Assembly: GCF_002934365.1 (NCBI RefSeq)
Contig: NZ_PTIY01000003.1
Span: 248,001-312,000, forward strand
Direction of reading: 5' to 3'
DNA length: 64,000 nt
From: Methylobacter tundripaludum
Lineage (GTDB): Bacteria > Pseudomonadota > Gammaproteobacteria > Methylococcales > Methylomonadaceae
The notes below the pieces were generated by a model. It was not told the origin of the DNA and searched no databases. It was given only the letters and a program-made list of their open reading frames with translations. Of this stretch, positions 8,720-17,084 are shown one piece after another. Each line of letters opens with the position of its first letter. The stretch's first letter is position 1. Both the position numbers and the translations under genes were made by a program.

Positions 8720-9247
8720 ATGAAAGCTTGCGATTCCTGTTCCGGCCGCGTTGACATCGGCAAAAACCATCAAAAAGTACCGGTAGTGCAAAGGGCCATC
8801 GGCATGGTCTTGGTTTACCTGCCCATAGCGACTCTTCCGTTTGTGTTCGCCAGCGCCTATATGACTTACTGGCATTTGCTGATGATTGGCGCCAAAAATC
8901 TCAAGACTTACTCGGATTTCCTGCCTGACCGGGCCAGCCATCGCTATACCTTAAAAAACCAGATCACGATGAAAGGCTCGTTCAAAGCCAGCACATCCCA
9001 GTCGAAACTGTTCTGGATCCTGAACTGCACCTGGTACTGCCCTTACAGCGTCGCCCTGTTCGAATGGCACGCTTATATGGTCAAGATCGTTGAGAACTGG
9101 TGGTGTCCGTTCGGCCACGACAAAAAAGAAGGCTACGACAACGCCAAGATCGACAAGTCTTTCTGGCATATCTATCCTGAAGACATTGTCAAACTGGAAC
9201 CTGAAGACCGCGACAACCCGATCTGGAATGAAGACGGGGATAAGTGA
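8720..9247 (+). CDS. Hypothetical membrane protein, Cys/Trp-rich
   Basis: I do not recognise the family. The 175-residue protein opens with a CDSC motif (residues 4-7), has one strong membrane segment (MVLVYLPIATLPFVFASAYM, about 29-48) and a likely second re-entrant or amphipathic stretch further on. The rest is rich in Trp, Tyr and Cys (LNCTWYCPYSV, NWWCPFGHDKKEGYDN), ending in an acidic tail. The CDSC and WWC-P motifs next to a metal-site protein suggest metal or redox work. GAGG lies about 12 nt before the ATG. Confidence 0.7.
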   Translation: MKACDSCSGRVDIGKNHQKVPVVQRAIGMVLVYLPIATLPFVFASAYMTYWHLLMIGAKNLKTYSDFLPDRASHRYTLKNQITMKGSFKASTSQSKLFWILNCTWYCPYSVALFEWHAYMVKIVENWWCPFGHDKKEGYDNAKIDKSFWHIYPEDIVKLEPEDRDNPIWNEDGDK

Positions 9248-9252
9248 GTCAG

Positions 9253-9329
9253 ACGAAGGGCGAAAGGCGAAGGGCGAAAAAAACTCTCCGCTGCGCCTTT
9301 AGCCCTTCGCCTTTTGTCTTTCGCCTTTT
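9253..9329. repeat. Heptad purine/pyrimidine hairpin before dusB
   Basis: The left arm (9253-9280) is a run of GAAGGGC/GAAAGGC units and the right arm (9294-9329) is the complementary CCTTTAG/CCCTTCG/CCTTTTG/CTTTCG series, so the whole 90-bp gap can fold on itself. It starts about 5 bases after the upstream stop and ends 8 bases before the dusB ATG. Related elements lie at 12294-12390 and 50233-50328. Confidence 0.7.
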
Positions 9330-9337
9330 GATCTCTC

Positions 9338-10321
9338 ATGCAAATCGGTTCTTACCAACTTAAAAACAACCTGATTCTGGCGCCGATGGCCGGTATCACC
9401 GACCGCCCGTTCAGGGAATTGTGCGTACAGTTCGGCGCAGGTTTGGCCGTGTCTGAAATGGTCGCGTCCAATCCCGCTTTAACCCGGCATAAAACAACGC
9501 TGCTAAAGACAGATCATAACGGCGACACCGGCATACGCTCGGTACAGATTCTGGGCACCGACCCTCGGCTTATGGCCGATGCGGCAAAACTCAACGCCCA
9601 ACGGGGCGCTCAGATCATCGATATTAATATGGGTTGCCCGGCCAAAAAAGTGTGCTCGGTCGCCGCAGGTTCTGCGCTGTTGCGGGATGAAGCGCTGGTC
9701 AAGCGGATATTGGATGCCGTCGTTAACGCGGTCGATATTCCGGTCACCTTAAAAATCCGCACCGGCTGGGATATGCGCAGCCGTAATGCGGTTGAAATAG
9801 CCCAAATAGCCGAAAATGCGGGCATTGCCGCGTTGACAGTTCACGGCCGGACGCGCGCCTGCAAATTTGAAGGCCGGGCCGAACATGAAACCGTTAAAAA
9901 AGTGAAACAATCCGTCAGCATCCCGGTTATCGCCAACGGCGATATTGATAGCCCCGAACAGGCCCGATTCGTGCTTGATTCGACCGGCGCCGACGCGATT
10001 ATGATCGGCCGGGCCGCTCAGGGAAATCCGTGGCTGTTTAGCCAAATAAGTCACTTTATCAACCACGGTAAACATATTGAAAAACCTACAGTTACAGACA
10101 TACACGGCACACTGATGAGCCATCTGGACAAACTATATGGCTTCTACGGCAATGCAAGCGGTGTTAGAATAGCCCGAAAACATATCGCTTGGTATTTTAA
10201 ACATCTTGGCTCCGTAGCGCAGGATGCGCAAAGCAATATCAATCAGGCGCAATGTCCGTCGCACCAAATAGCGCTGATTAATTCGGCCTTTAATCTTTTA
10301 ACCACCGACCGTGCTGCATAA
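9338..10321 (+). CDS. dusB: tRNA-dihydrouridine synthase B
   Basis: DusB is an FMN enzyme that reduces uridine to dihydrouridine in tRNA D-loops. The 327-residue frame has the FMN-binding start LILAPMAGITDRPFRELC, DINMGCPAKKVCSVAAGSAL with the catalytic Cys, VTLKIRTGW, LTVHGRTR, IPVIANGDI and MIGRAAQGNPW. It overlaps or abuts fis, whose ATG lies one base after the dusB stop (with an alternative GTG inside dusB). This dusB-fis operon is typical of Gammaproteobacteria. No Shine-Dalgarno is visible: the ATG is preceded by the pyrimidine arm of the heptad hairpin. Confidence 0.96.
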   Translation: MQIGSYQLKNNLILAPMAGITDRPFRELCVQFGAGLAVSEMVASNPALTRHKTTLLKTDHNGDTGIRSVQILGTDPRLMADAAKLNAQRGAQIIDINMGCPAKKVCSVAAGSALLRDEALVKRILDAVVNAVDIPVTLKIRTGWDMRSRNAVEIAQIAENAGIAALTVHGRTRACKFEGRAEHETVKKVKQSVSIPVIANGDIDSPEQARFVLDSTGADAIMIGRAAQGNPWLFSQISHFINHGKHIEKPTVTDIHGTLMSHLDKLYGFYGNASGVRIARKHIAWYFKHLGSVAQDAQSNINQAQCPSHQIALINSAFNLLTTDRAA

Positions 10322-10322
10322 T

Positions 10323-10607
10323 ATGAACGCATCCCAAAAAAGTGCTGAAGTCATTAACATAGACAGCAAAAAAAACCCGGCCATTCCCTTATCCGCGCAT
10401 GTCAAACAAACCGTGGAGCAATATTTTTTGCACCTGAACGGACATGATGCGGTGGACCTGCATGCAATGGTCATCGGCGAAGTCGAAAAACCATTATTGC
10501 AGGCGACGCTGGAACATTCGGGCTATAACCAAACCAAAGCAGCCAAGGCGCTGGGCCTGAGCCGCAGCACCTTACGCAAAAAACTGGAGTATTACGGCCT
10601 GTCCTAA
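10323..10607 (+). CDS. fis: DNA-binding protein Fis
   Basis: Fis is the small nucleoid protein that bends DNA and activates rRNA and other growth-linked promoters. The 94-residue frame from ATG 10323 ends in the Fis helix-turn-helix ([20 protein letters not shown] followed by EYYGLS), with the preceding [15 protein letters not shown] dimer helix. A GTG at 10311 inside the dusB 3' end would add four residues. It is translationally coupled to dusB. Confidence 0.95.
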   Translation: MNASQKSAEVINIDSKKNPAIPLSAHVKQTVEQYFLHLNGHDAVDLHAMVIGEVEKPLLQATLEHSGYNQTKAAKALGLSRSTLRKKLEYYGLS

Positions 10608-10707
10608 TGCCCAACCAAGGTTGGTTTTCGGCGCGCCGCTACGCTGGGCCTGCAACCATGCACCCGCAACCTTCTTCTCAAACCACCTCTTTCATTCCGA
10701 GATCTGC

Positions 10708-12288
10708 ATGAACAAAAAAGTCACTCGCGCGCTGGTCAGCGTATCCGATAAATCCGGTATCGTGGATTTTTGCCGGGAACTGAACCAACTGGGCATCGAA
10801 ATCCTGTCTACCGGCGGCACCGCCAAAACGCTGGCTGAACATGACATCCCTGCGACCGAGGTTTCCGATTACACCGGTTTCCCGGAAATGATGGACGGCC
10901 GGGTTAAAACCCTGCATCCCAAAGTCCACGGCGGCATTTTGGCGCGCCGGGGCATCGACGATGCCGTAATGGCCGCAAACGGCATTAATGCGATCGATAT
11001 GGTCGTGGTCAACCTGTACCCCTTCGAGCAAACCATCGCCAACCCCGACTGCGACTTGGACACGGCCATTGAAAACATCGACATCGGCGGCCCGACCATG
11101 ATCCGCGCCGCCGCCAAGAATCATGCCGATGTCGCGGTGATCGTCGATCCGGCCGATTACGCATCGGTTATTGCCGAACTGAAAAGCAGCAACGGGCTTT
11201 CGCATCAAACCCGCTTCAATCTGGCGCTAAAAAGCTTCGAACACACGGCGCGTTACGACACCGCGATTTCGGCTTACCTGGGCAATATTAACGGCGTCCA
11301 GTTCCCCGAAACGCTGAACTTGCAGTTTTACCGCAACCAGACCATGCGTTACGGCGAAAACCCGCACCAAAACGCCGCGTTCTACCGTGAGAAAACGCCG
11401 GCTAACGGCACGATTGCCGCGGCCAAACAACTGCAAGGCAAGGAACTGTCCTACAACAATATCGCCGACGCCGACGCGGCGCTGGAATGCGTCAAATCGT
11501 TTGACGACCAACCCACCTGCGTCATCGTCAAGCATGCAAACCCTTGCGGCGTAGCCCAGGCAGGCAACCTTCTCGACGCTTACGACAAGGCCTATGCAAC
11601 CGACCCGACTTCGGCATTCGGGGGCATTATCGCGTTTAACCGGGAACTGGACGAAGCAACCGCCGCTGAAATCGTCAAGCGCCAGTTTGTCGAAGTGATT
11701 ATTGCGCCGTCGATCAGCGCAGCCGCACAAACCGTTTTGGCTGAAAAACAAAATGTCCGCGTACTGGAATGCGGTGGCTGGAGCAGCGACAACCAGGCTG
11801 CTCTCGATTTCAAACGCGTTGCCGGCGGTCTGCTGGTTCAGGACAAGGACATCGGCAAAATCAGCGCCGCCGACCACTTCGACAAGCTCAGGGCAGGCCT
11901 AAAAGTAGTCAGCAAACGCGTTCCGACCGAACAGGAAATGGACGATTTGCTGTTTGCCTGGAAAGTCGCCAAATTCGTTAAATCCAACGCGATTGTATAC
12001 TGCAAGAACGGCCAAACTATCGGTGTCGGCGCAGGACAGATGAGCCGGGTCTATTCGGCCAAAATCGCCGGTATCAAAGCCGCCGATGCGGGCTTGGATG
12101 TTCCGGGTTCGGCAATGGCTTCAGACGCGTTTTTCCCGTTCAGGGACGGCATCGATTCCGCCGCCGAAGCGGGCATCACCGCAGTCATCCAGCCCGGCGG
12201 CTCGATGCGGGACAATGAAGTCATCGCCGCAGCCGACGAGCATAATATCGCGATGGTCTTTACCGGCATGCGTCATTTCCGGCATTAA
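10708..12288 (+). CDS. purH: Bifunctional AICAR transformylase/IMP cyclohydrolase
   Basis: PurH catalyses the last two steps of de novo IMP synthesis. The start at ATG 10708 gives 526 residues; the upstream in-frame extension is noncoding. The N-terminal MGS-like cyclohydrolase domain (about 1-195) shows [43 protein letters not shown] and [16 protein letters not shown]. The transformylase domain shows [36 protein letters not shown] (catalytic Lys-His) and a [12 protein letters not shown] motif near the end. purD follows after a heptad-repeat hairpin. Confidence 0.97.
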   Translation: MNKKVTRALVSVSDKSGIVDFCRELNQLGIEILSTGGTAKTLAEHDIPATEVSDYTGFPEMMDGRVKTLHPKVHGGILARRGIDDAVMAANGINAIDMVVVNLYPFEQTIANPDCDLDTAIENIDIGGPTMIRAAAKNHADVAVIVDPADYASVIAELKSSNGLSHQTRFNLALKSFEHTARYDTAISAYLGNINGVQFPETLNLQFYRNQTMRYGENPHQNAAFYREKTPANGTIAAAKQLQGKELSYNNIADADAALECVKSFDDQPTCVIVKHANPCGVAQAGNLLDAYDKAYATDPTSAFGGIIAFNRELDEATAAEIVKRQFVEVIIAPSISAAAQTVLAEKQNVRVLECGGWSSDNQAALDFKRVAGGLLVQDKDIGKISAADHFDKLRAGLKVVSKRVPTEQEMDDLLFAWKVAKFVKSNAIVYCKNGQTIGVGAGQMSRVYSAKIAGIKAADAGLDVPGSAMASDAFFPFRDGIDSAAEAGITAVIQPGGSMRDNEVIAAADEHNIAMVFTGMRHFRH

Positions 12289-12293
12289 TTTTA

Positions 12294-12390
12294 GACGAAG
12301 GGCAAAGGGCGAAAGGCAAAAAAGCCTCCCCCTTAGCCCTTAGCCCTTAGCCCTTAGCCCTTAGCCCTTAGCCCTTAGCCCTTAGCCTTT
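12294..12390. repeat. Heptad hairpin with eight CCTTAGC repeats before purD
   Basis: A short purine arm (GAAGGGCAAAGGGCGAAAGG, 12297-12316) is followed by eight perfect tandem copies of CCTTAGC at 12331-12386. The array fills the purH-purD gap from about 5 bases after the purH stop to 6 bases before the purD ATG. The unit is 7 bp, so slippage would change its length without touching a gene. It belongs to the same family as 9253-9329 and 50233-50328. Confidence 0.85.
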
Positions 12391-12395
12391 TAATT

Positions 12396-13676
12396 ATGAA
12401 AATCCTCATCGTCGGCAGCGGCGGCCGTGAACACGCCCTCGCCTGGAAAGCCAAGCACTCAACCAAAGTCGAAAAAGTGTTTGTCGCGCCCGGCAATGCC
12501 GGTACCGCGCTGGAACCGTCTATTGAAAACGTGGACATCGCCGTCAGCGACATTGACGCACTGCTGGCCTTCGCACAGAAAGAAGCGATCGGCCTGACCA
12601 TCATCGGCCCCGAAGTGCCGCTGGTTTTGGGCATCGTTGACCGTTTCCAGCAAGCGGGTCTCAAATGCTTTGGCCCGACCGCGAAAGCCGCGCAACTGGA
12701 AGGCTCGAAGACTTTCTGCAAAGACTTCATGATCCGCCACAACATTCCGACCGCCGCTTTCAAATCCTTTACCGACCAGCAGCAAGCCATCGCTTACATA
12801 AAGCAACAAGGCGCGCCGATTGTGGTCAAAGCCGACGGCTTGGCGGCAGGCAAAGGCGTTATCGTCGCCCAAACCGAACAGGAAGCCATCGCAGCCGTTG
12901 AGGACATGCTATCCGGCAATGTGTTCGGCGAAGCGGGCAACCGCGTCGTCGTCGAAGAATTCCTGACCGGCGAAGAAGCCAGCTTTATCGTGATTGCCGA
13001 CGGCAAGCACGCGTTGCCTATGGCGACGTCCCAGGATCACAAGGCCCGCGACAACGGCGACAAAGGCCCCAACACCGGCGGCATGGGCGCGTATTCCCCC
13101 GCACCGGTCGTCACCCCTGAAATACACCAGCGGGTCATGCGCGAAGTCATCGAGCCGACCTTAAAAGGCATGGCCGAAGACGGACTGCCTTACACCGGCT
13201 TTCTGTACGCAGGCTTGATGATCAGCGCCGACGGCTCCGTTAAAGTATTGGAATACAACTGCCGCTTCGGCGACCCTGAAACCCAGCCGATCATGATGCG
13301 CCTGAAAAGCGATCTGGTAGAGCTTTGCGAAGCCGCGCTGGCCGGAAATCTCGACAAAACCGACAGCGACTGGGACGAACGCGCCGCATTAGGCGTGGTT
13401 TTGGCAGCGGGCGGCTATCCCGACGCCTCCCGAAGCGGCGATGTCATTTCCGGCTTGCCTACCGATGAACACGAAGACCGCAAAGTGTTTCATGCAGCCA
13501 CCAAACAAGTCGGCAACGACTTGGTTACGGCTGGCGGCAGGGTATTATGCGCTTGCGCTTTAGGGCGTGATATTAAGGAAGCCCAAAGCAAAGCCTACGC
13601 GTTGGCTAACAGCATCCACTGGGATAATGTCTATTACCGCACCGATATTGGCTTTAAGGCTATAAAATCCTCGTAG
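12396..13676 (+). CDS. purD: Phosphoribosylamine-glycine ligase (GARS)
   Basis: PurD joins glycine to phosphoribosylamine in the second step of purine synthesis. The 426-residue frame has the N-terminal MKILIVGSGGREHALAWK, IIGPEVPLVLGIVD, the ATP-grasp lysine loop PIVVKADGLAAGKGVIVA, FLTGEEASFIVIADG, the signature DKGPNTGGMGAYSPAPVVT and the metal-binding EYNCRFGDPETQ. Length is normal. The start is fixed by homology of MKILIVGSGG, as no Shine-Dalgarno is present upstream. Confidence 0.97.
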   Translation: MKILIVGSGGREHALAWKAKHSTKVEKVFVAPGNAGTALEPSIENVDIAVSDIDALLAFAQKEAIGLTIIGPEVPLVLGIVDRFQQAGLKCFGPTAKAAQLEGSKTFCKDFMIRHNIPTAAFKSFTDQQQAIAYIKQQGAPIVVKADGLAAGKGVIVAQTEQEAIAAVEDMLSGNVFGEAGNRVVVEEFLTGEEASFIVIADGKHALPMATSQDHKARDNGDKGPNTGGMGAYSPAPVVTPEIHQRVMREVIEPTLKGMAEDGLPYTGFLYAGLMISADGSVKVLEYNCRFGDPETQPIMMRLKSDLVELCEAALAGNLDKTDSDWDERAALGVVLAAGGYPDASRSGDVISGLPTDEHEDRKVFHAATKQVGNDLVTAGGRVLCACALGRDIKEAQSKAYALANSIHWDNVYYRTDIGFKAIKSS

Positions 13677-13697
13677 GGTACGCACAGCGCACCCTAC
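13673..13697. repeat. GTAGGGT palindrome after purD
   Basis: GTAGGGT and ACCCTAC flank an ACGCACAGCGC loop. The left arm includes the last bases of purD and its stop codon, so the element abuts or overlaps the gene end. Both strands read GTAG at the 5' edge, as in REP sequences. It may serve as a terminator. Confidence 0.5.
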
Positions 13698-13821
13698 ATG
13701 ACTGCCCGTAATCGGCCCACAGCGGATGGTGTTCTGATGCAAAATTTATTTTGGTAGCGTTGCTGATAACCGGCTTTGACCGGCTTGCCGAGCAAAATTC
13801 GGTTGATTAGCGGGTCAGGCA

Positions 13822-14547
13822 TCAATGTGCCGTTTGATTCGCTATTCGCGTTGTGCTTTCGACTTTCAGTTTTTCTAGCGCGTCGCACGTATTACTGATA
13901 CTGCTTGAAGTCGGTATTTGTCGGTTTGGTGCTATGGATGAGAGATAAATCTGGCGCACCTCAGCCGAAACGGCCGGATGCATTATGGCCTGATCAAAAA
14001 ATTCAAAACCAAATGGTGGAATTGAGAATTCCGACTGATCAATCAATGGCTCTATGATTCTCAGTAGTTCTACCGATAGATCGAATGTAAATTCGGAACA
14101 GATCAAGCCGATATCCAAAGTGGGTGCGCGTACAATCTGAGCATTACCCTTGTCATCTATTCTATATATGTCGCAGGGAACGTAATAGCGACCGTCAGAC
14201 CAAAGTGTGATAATTGAATTTCCATCATGGGTAATTGCGTTTCGAGCCTGCTTGATGAAATCGATGTGCCTAATATGCGCCAAACCTCCCCAACTTACTG
14301 AGTTGTCTGTCAATACTGGAAGAATATCTTTGAGTGTCTGAGCTAGGGCTGTGAAAGCGGAAAACTGGTAGTTCAACAGTTGTCCTTGTCCATCAATTTG
14401 CCCCTCCTTTGACTCAAACCGCTGTCTAGACTGTTCGCATATATTCGAGATCTGCTCCAGAAAATAACTCAGCTCACCAACTTTGTTGGTCAAATGAAGT
14501 GCGAACTGTGATTTTCTGGTAGTTAAAGTTGTCGTCATTTTGTTCAT
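13822..14547 (-). CDS. Hypothetical protein
   Basis: I do not recognise the family. The 241-residue soluble protein has an N-terminal region rich in helix-forming residues (KVGELSYFLEQISNICEQSRQ, about 21-41), a central block IDFIKQARNAITHDGNSIITLW that resembles the RNxxxH-type motifs of HEPN and related proteins (R-N-A-I-T-H), and a C-terminal Ser/Thr-rich tail. The HEPN suggestion is tentative; R-x4-6-H is the catalytic pattern there, and the spacing here is RNAITH. It lies next to a decayed toxin-antitoxin patch and may belong with it. Confidence 0.6.
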   Translation of the reverse strand: MNKMTTTLTTRKSQFALHLTNKVGELSYFLEQISNICEQSRQRFESKEGQIDGQGQLLNYQFSAFTALAQTLKDILPVLTDNSVSWGGLAHIRHIDFIKQARNAITHDGNSIITLWSDGRYYVPCDIYRIDDKGNAQIVRAPTLDIGLICSEFTFDLSVELLRIIEPLIDQSEFSIPPFGFEFFDQAIMHPAVSAEVRQIYLSSIAPNRQIPTSSSISNTCDALEKLKVESTTRIANQTAH

Positions 14548-14577
14548 GCCTAAAATATAGTTATAAAACGCGAGGCC

Positions 14578-14632
14578 TGTAGACCGAAATAAGCCGGTTC
14601 GAGCGACAGCAAGAACTGACGTTTCCGGCGCA
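14578..14632 (+). repeat. REP-like element
   Basis: The 55-bp unit begins TGTAGACCGAAATAAGCCGG and ends GTTTCCGGCGCA. It is about 85-90% identical by eye to the left half of the palindrome at 14828 and to 30163-30215. The stem-loop GACGGTTT/AAACCGTC at 14648-14672 follows it. Confidence 0.65.
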
Positions 14633-14690
14633 CCACCGAACCCGTAAGACGGTTTCGCGCTAGCAAACCGTCATAAACGGAGAAAAATTA

Positions 14691-14824
14691 AGGAAAGAGT
14701 TGTTTCAGCAATTCGCCACGCGTAAGCTTAAAATGCGACTCGATGTCGCTGCCAATGTACCAATTTTCAAAGGATTGTGAGCAGGAATGGTTATGTGATG
14801 CTCGCCGTTTTCAAAGGTTGTCAG
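14691..14824 (-). pseudogene. hicA: hicA toxin remnant, 5' deleted and frameshifted
   Basis: The minus strand reads LTTFENGEHHITIPAHNPLK-IGTLA, then loses frame, then regains the nucleotide similarity to a TRGELLKQLF-like end. Compared with the intact hicA at 30934-31176 the DNA is about 85% identical, but lacks ten bases (the AAAAATCGAA segment of the intact copy, read on the plus strand) and everything 5' of the LTTF codons. The missing 5' end stops exactly where the REPIN at 14828 begins. It cannot encode a working toxin. Confidence 0.85.
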
Positions 14825-14827
14825 CCC

Positions 14828-14948
14828 TGTAGGCCGGAATAAGCCTGTTTGAACGATAGTAAAAACAGGTGTTTCCGGCACTCACCGCGAGAATCTGCCG
14901 GAAACGCCACCTCGCGCTAACGCTTGGGTGGTCTTATTCCGGCCTACA
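14828..14948. repeat. REPIN-like 121-bp palindrome
   Basis: The ends are perfect 16-bp inverted repeats (TGTAGGCCGGAATAAG and CTTATTCCGGCCTACA), with an inner pair GTTTCCGGCA/TGCCGGAAAC. Two REP halves face each other, as in REPINs. The left half matches 14578-14632 and 30163-30215. The right edge provides the stop codon that ends the truncated parE. Confidence 0.8.
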
Positions 14949-15069
14949 TGACTACAACTTCCTCGATAAATGTTTCCGCTCTCGCCGGGTTATCCAAGGC
15001 TATATATTCGGCGATGTTAAGCAAGCCTTCATTAGCGGTTGCAGTGAATACGACTTTATGGGCTTTCAT
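14944..15069 (-). pseudogene. Truncated ParE/RelE-family toxin
   Basis: From ATG 15069 the frame reads MKAHKVVFTATANEGLLNIA, then EYIALDNPARAETFIEEVVV, and stops at 41 codons. This is the N-terminal helix-hairpin of a ParE-type toxin, whose normal length is about 95 residues. The frame is cut where the REPIN right end begins, and the stop codon is part of the repeat. The antitoxin gene lies 6 bp upstream in the same orientation, as expected for a phd/parD-parE operon. The catalytic half is gone. Confidence 0.85.
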
Positions 15070-15075
15070 TCAAAA

Positions 15076-15363
15076 TTAACTAGCGGCTAATCTAGCTCTT
15101 AATTTTGTCTTCAACTCGTTTATATGGTCTTGGTTGCATTCAGTTACACGTCCCGCTTCGGCATCGGCGATTCCTGAAAGAATTCCAGCATGGATGTCTT
15201 TTTTAAAGGCCTCGCTTACTTGAATCAACGCTTCAACATCATGCATTGAAAAAAAGATCCCGATAGGGCGGTCTTTTTCAGTAATCATTACCGGCTCTCT
15301 TTGTGCCGAATCCAAAAAACTGCCGAATGCATTTTTTGCTTCTTTAGCCGAGATGGTTTTCAT
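15076..15363 (-). CDS. Phd/YefM-family antitoxin
   Basis: The 95-residue protein has the Phd/YefM N-terminal DNA-binding fold (MKTISAKEAKNAFGSFLDSA, then PVMITEKDRPIGIFFSMHD), with a C-terminal toxin-neutralising helix. GGAA lies 8 nt before the ATG at 15363, favouring it over the ATG two codons upstream (15369). Its ParE partner, directly downstream, is truncated, so the antitoxin is now an orphan. Confidence 0.85.
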   Translation of the reverse strand: MKTISAKEAKNAFGSFLDSAQREPVMITEKDRPIGIFFSMHDVEALIQVSEAFKKDIHAGILSGIADAEAGRVTECNQDHINELKTKLRARLAAS

Positions 15364-15504
15364 GTTCATAGTTCCAATGGATAAGAATTACGTGGCAGCC
15401 ATTATAGCCATTTTTAAAAAACAAGCCGACTTTAGGATGCGTTAAACGTAGTAGAGCCCATCCTTTCTGCCCCCCCACCAACGAAAAAACAAAAAGCATT
15501 TGGC

Positions 15505-16419
15505 TTAACGGGCATAAGCAACTTGCAATACCACGTTTCGGGTGTTATCGCTCCAGCTCAGCTCATGAATGTCGAACTCGTTTGCACGCTGGCTGTCGTC
15601 GCCGCCCTCTAATTTAACGCCCAGTTTGCTGAGCTTAAAATGACTTTTATCGATACTTAACAGCTTGGCGGGAACTTCGAGATGCCCTAGCAACGTATCC
15701 AGGTAAACATCCGGGTTGGCCAAGCTCTTTACTCTCGCCTCGTAAGATTCGCCGCCGGGCTTGAAAGGGTTGTCGATTGTCATCTGAGACATCATCTCAC
15801 GTTTAATATCTTCCACCACGCGGCCGAACAGATACTCTTTGAGTGCGGTGCTTAGCTCTGCACTCTCGGCGCAAGGCGTATGGATTTTGTGCGAAGAAAA
15901 ATTGACCACTTCCTGAGGCACTTCGCGAATCAGCATGCCTCCCTGTACACCCATGCCCAGCGTCCGTTTTTCGCTCTTGTCGGCCGTTAACAGTGCATAC
16001 AGCACCGGAACTTCAGTTTTACAATGGGATCGTAAATAGACAGTCACATCGTGATCGGTCGTAAACAGCTTATCGATGTCTTTGCTGTTGACGAACAGAG
16101 CGTTGACGAGTGGATCCATCTCAAAGGCATCCAGGTTCAAGTTGACGGGTGGAGGAATCTGATCGGCGACTTGGAGTACATGCCTGTACAGCGCCCGTAC
16201 ATGCACCCTTAGCTTGTCGGAATAATCGCTTACGGCCCGCATCTTGCTGTTTGAGGCATCGACGAAACTTTCGACGATCTGCCTGTCTTCTCTCGCCTGT
16301 AACTCCGTGTCGTGAATGTGGCTAGTCAGATTGCTGACGAGCTGGTGCAGATGCTGTAATTGGTCGTCGAAAAATGCCCTAAGAGTAGAGGCTTCGTGCG
16401 ATCGTCTATCGTCGTTCAT
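15505..16419 (-). CDS. Hypothetical protein
   Basis: I do not recognise the family. The 304-residue protein has no signal peptide or membrane segment. The first 100 residues are strongly helical (STLRAFFDDQLQHLHQLVSN, and SKMRAVSDYSDKLRVHVRAL) and could be a coiled coil; the rest looks alpha/beta with VPVLYALLTADKSEKRTLGM and VQGGMLIREVPQEVVNF. The very polar composition suggests a cytosolic protein. Neighbours on the same strand are alkB-like and apeB, but an 80-bp gap separates it, so co-function is unproven. Confidence 0.65.
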   Translation of the reverse strand: MNDDRRSHEASTLRAFFDDQLQHLHQLVSNLTSHIHDTELQAREDRQIVESFVDASNSKMRAVSDYSDKLRVHVRALYRHVLQVADQIPPPVNLNLDAFEMDPLVNALFVNSKDIDKLFTTDHDVTVYLRSHCKTEVPVLYALLTADKSEKRTLGMGVQGGMLIREVPQEVVNFSSHKIHTPCAESAELSTALKEYLFGRVVEDIKREMMSQMTIDNPFKPGGESYEARVKSLANPDVYLDTLLGHLEVPAKLLSIDKSHFKLSKLGVKLEGGDDSQRANEFDIHELSWSDNTRNVVLQVAYAR

Positions 16420-16499
16420 GACCGGTTTCCCCTATAGGTCTAAGGTGGAAGGTTTAATATCATATTGGCCGATTCCACACGAGCCAATTGCGATTTTAA

Positions 16500-17084
16500 T
16501 CAAGCCGCCCTGATTGCCCGGAACGTCAGATTGATCCGCGACGTTTTCAATTTTTTGGTTTTCGGCACTGAATGCATCCAGTGGTATTGCAAGGTTCCGG
16601 CCATCACCAACAAATCGCCGTGGCCTAGCACTATATCCAGTTTGTCGTTGGTCTTTTTATGATGCAGCCTGAATAAGCGCTCATCGCCCAGGCTCAATGA
16701 CGCAATCACCGGGTTTGGCCCCAATTCTTTTTCATCGTCGGCATGGCAGCCCATCGAGTCGTTACTGTCACGGTACAAATTGGCCAGTACGCTGTTAAAG
16801 CTGCATTGGCATTGTTGTTCCACTTTCTCCCTGATTGCCTGCAACACCGGCGTCCACGGCATCGGCTGATGGTTAACGCCCGAGTAACGGTACCAGGCAT
16901 CGCTATCGCCGTACCAGCACATCAGGCGGGGCACCTTAACCCAGCGACCGTAGATGAAAATAGCCTCTTCCTGCCAGGCCAGATCAGATTTGAGTTGCTC
17001 AAACAGCCGGTCGGACTCCGGCAAGCTGTAAAACTGCTTAATTAAATAAAGCTCGCCGTCAAAAGGGACCAGATTGGGAGCCAT
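16500..17084 (-). CDS. AlkB-like 2-oxoglutarate/Fe(II) dioxygenase
   Basis: AlkB enzymes oxidatively remove alkyl groups from DNA or RNA bases. The 194-residue protein carries the iron triad: GCHADDEKELG (HxD) and the distal H of YHWMHSVPK, then the 2-oxoglutarate Arg pair in SRINLTFRAI. NSVLANLYRDSNDSMG matches the substrate-lid segment of the ALKBH2/3-like group. The start abuts the apeB stop (TAAATG), so apeB and alkB are coupled on the minus strand. Confidence 0.88.
   Translation of the reverse strand: MAPNLVPFDGELYLIKQFYSLPESDRLFEQLKSDLAWQEEAIFIYGRWVKVPRLMCWYGDSDAWYRYSGVNHQPMPWTPVLQAIREKVEQQCQCSFNSVLANLYRDSNDSMGCHADDEKELGPNPVIASLSLGDERLFRLHHKKTNDKLDIVLGHGDLLVMAGTLQYHWMHSVPKTKKLKTSRINLTFRAIRAA

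Noticed and set aside
14869-15090. Plus-strand ORF of 73 codons
   Set aside because: It runs through the REPIN and antisense to the truncated parE, whose reading frame is supported by family similarity and by its antitoxin partner.
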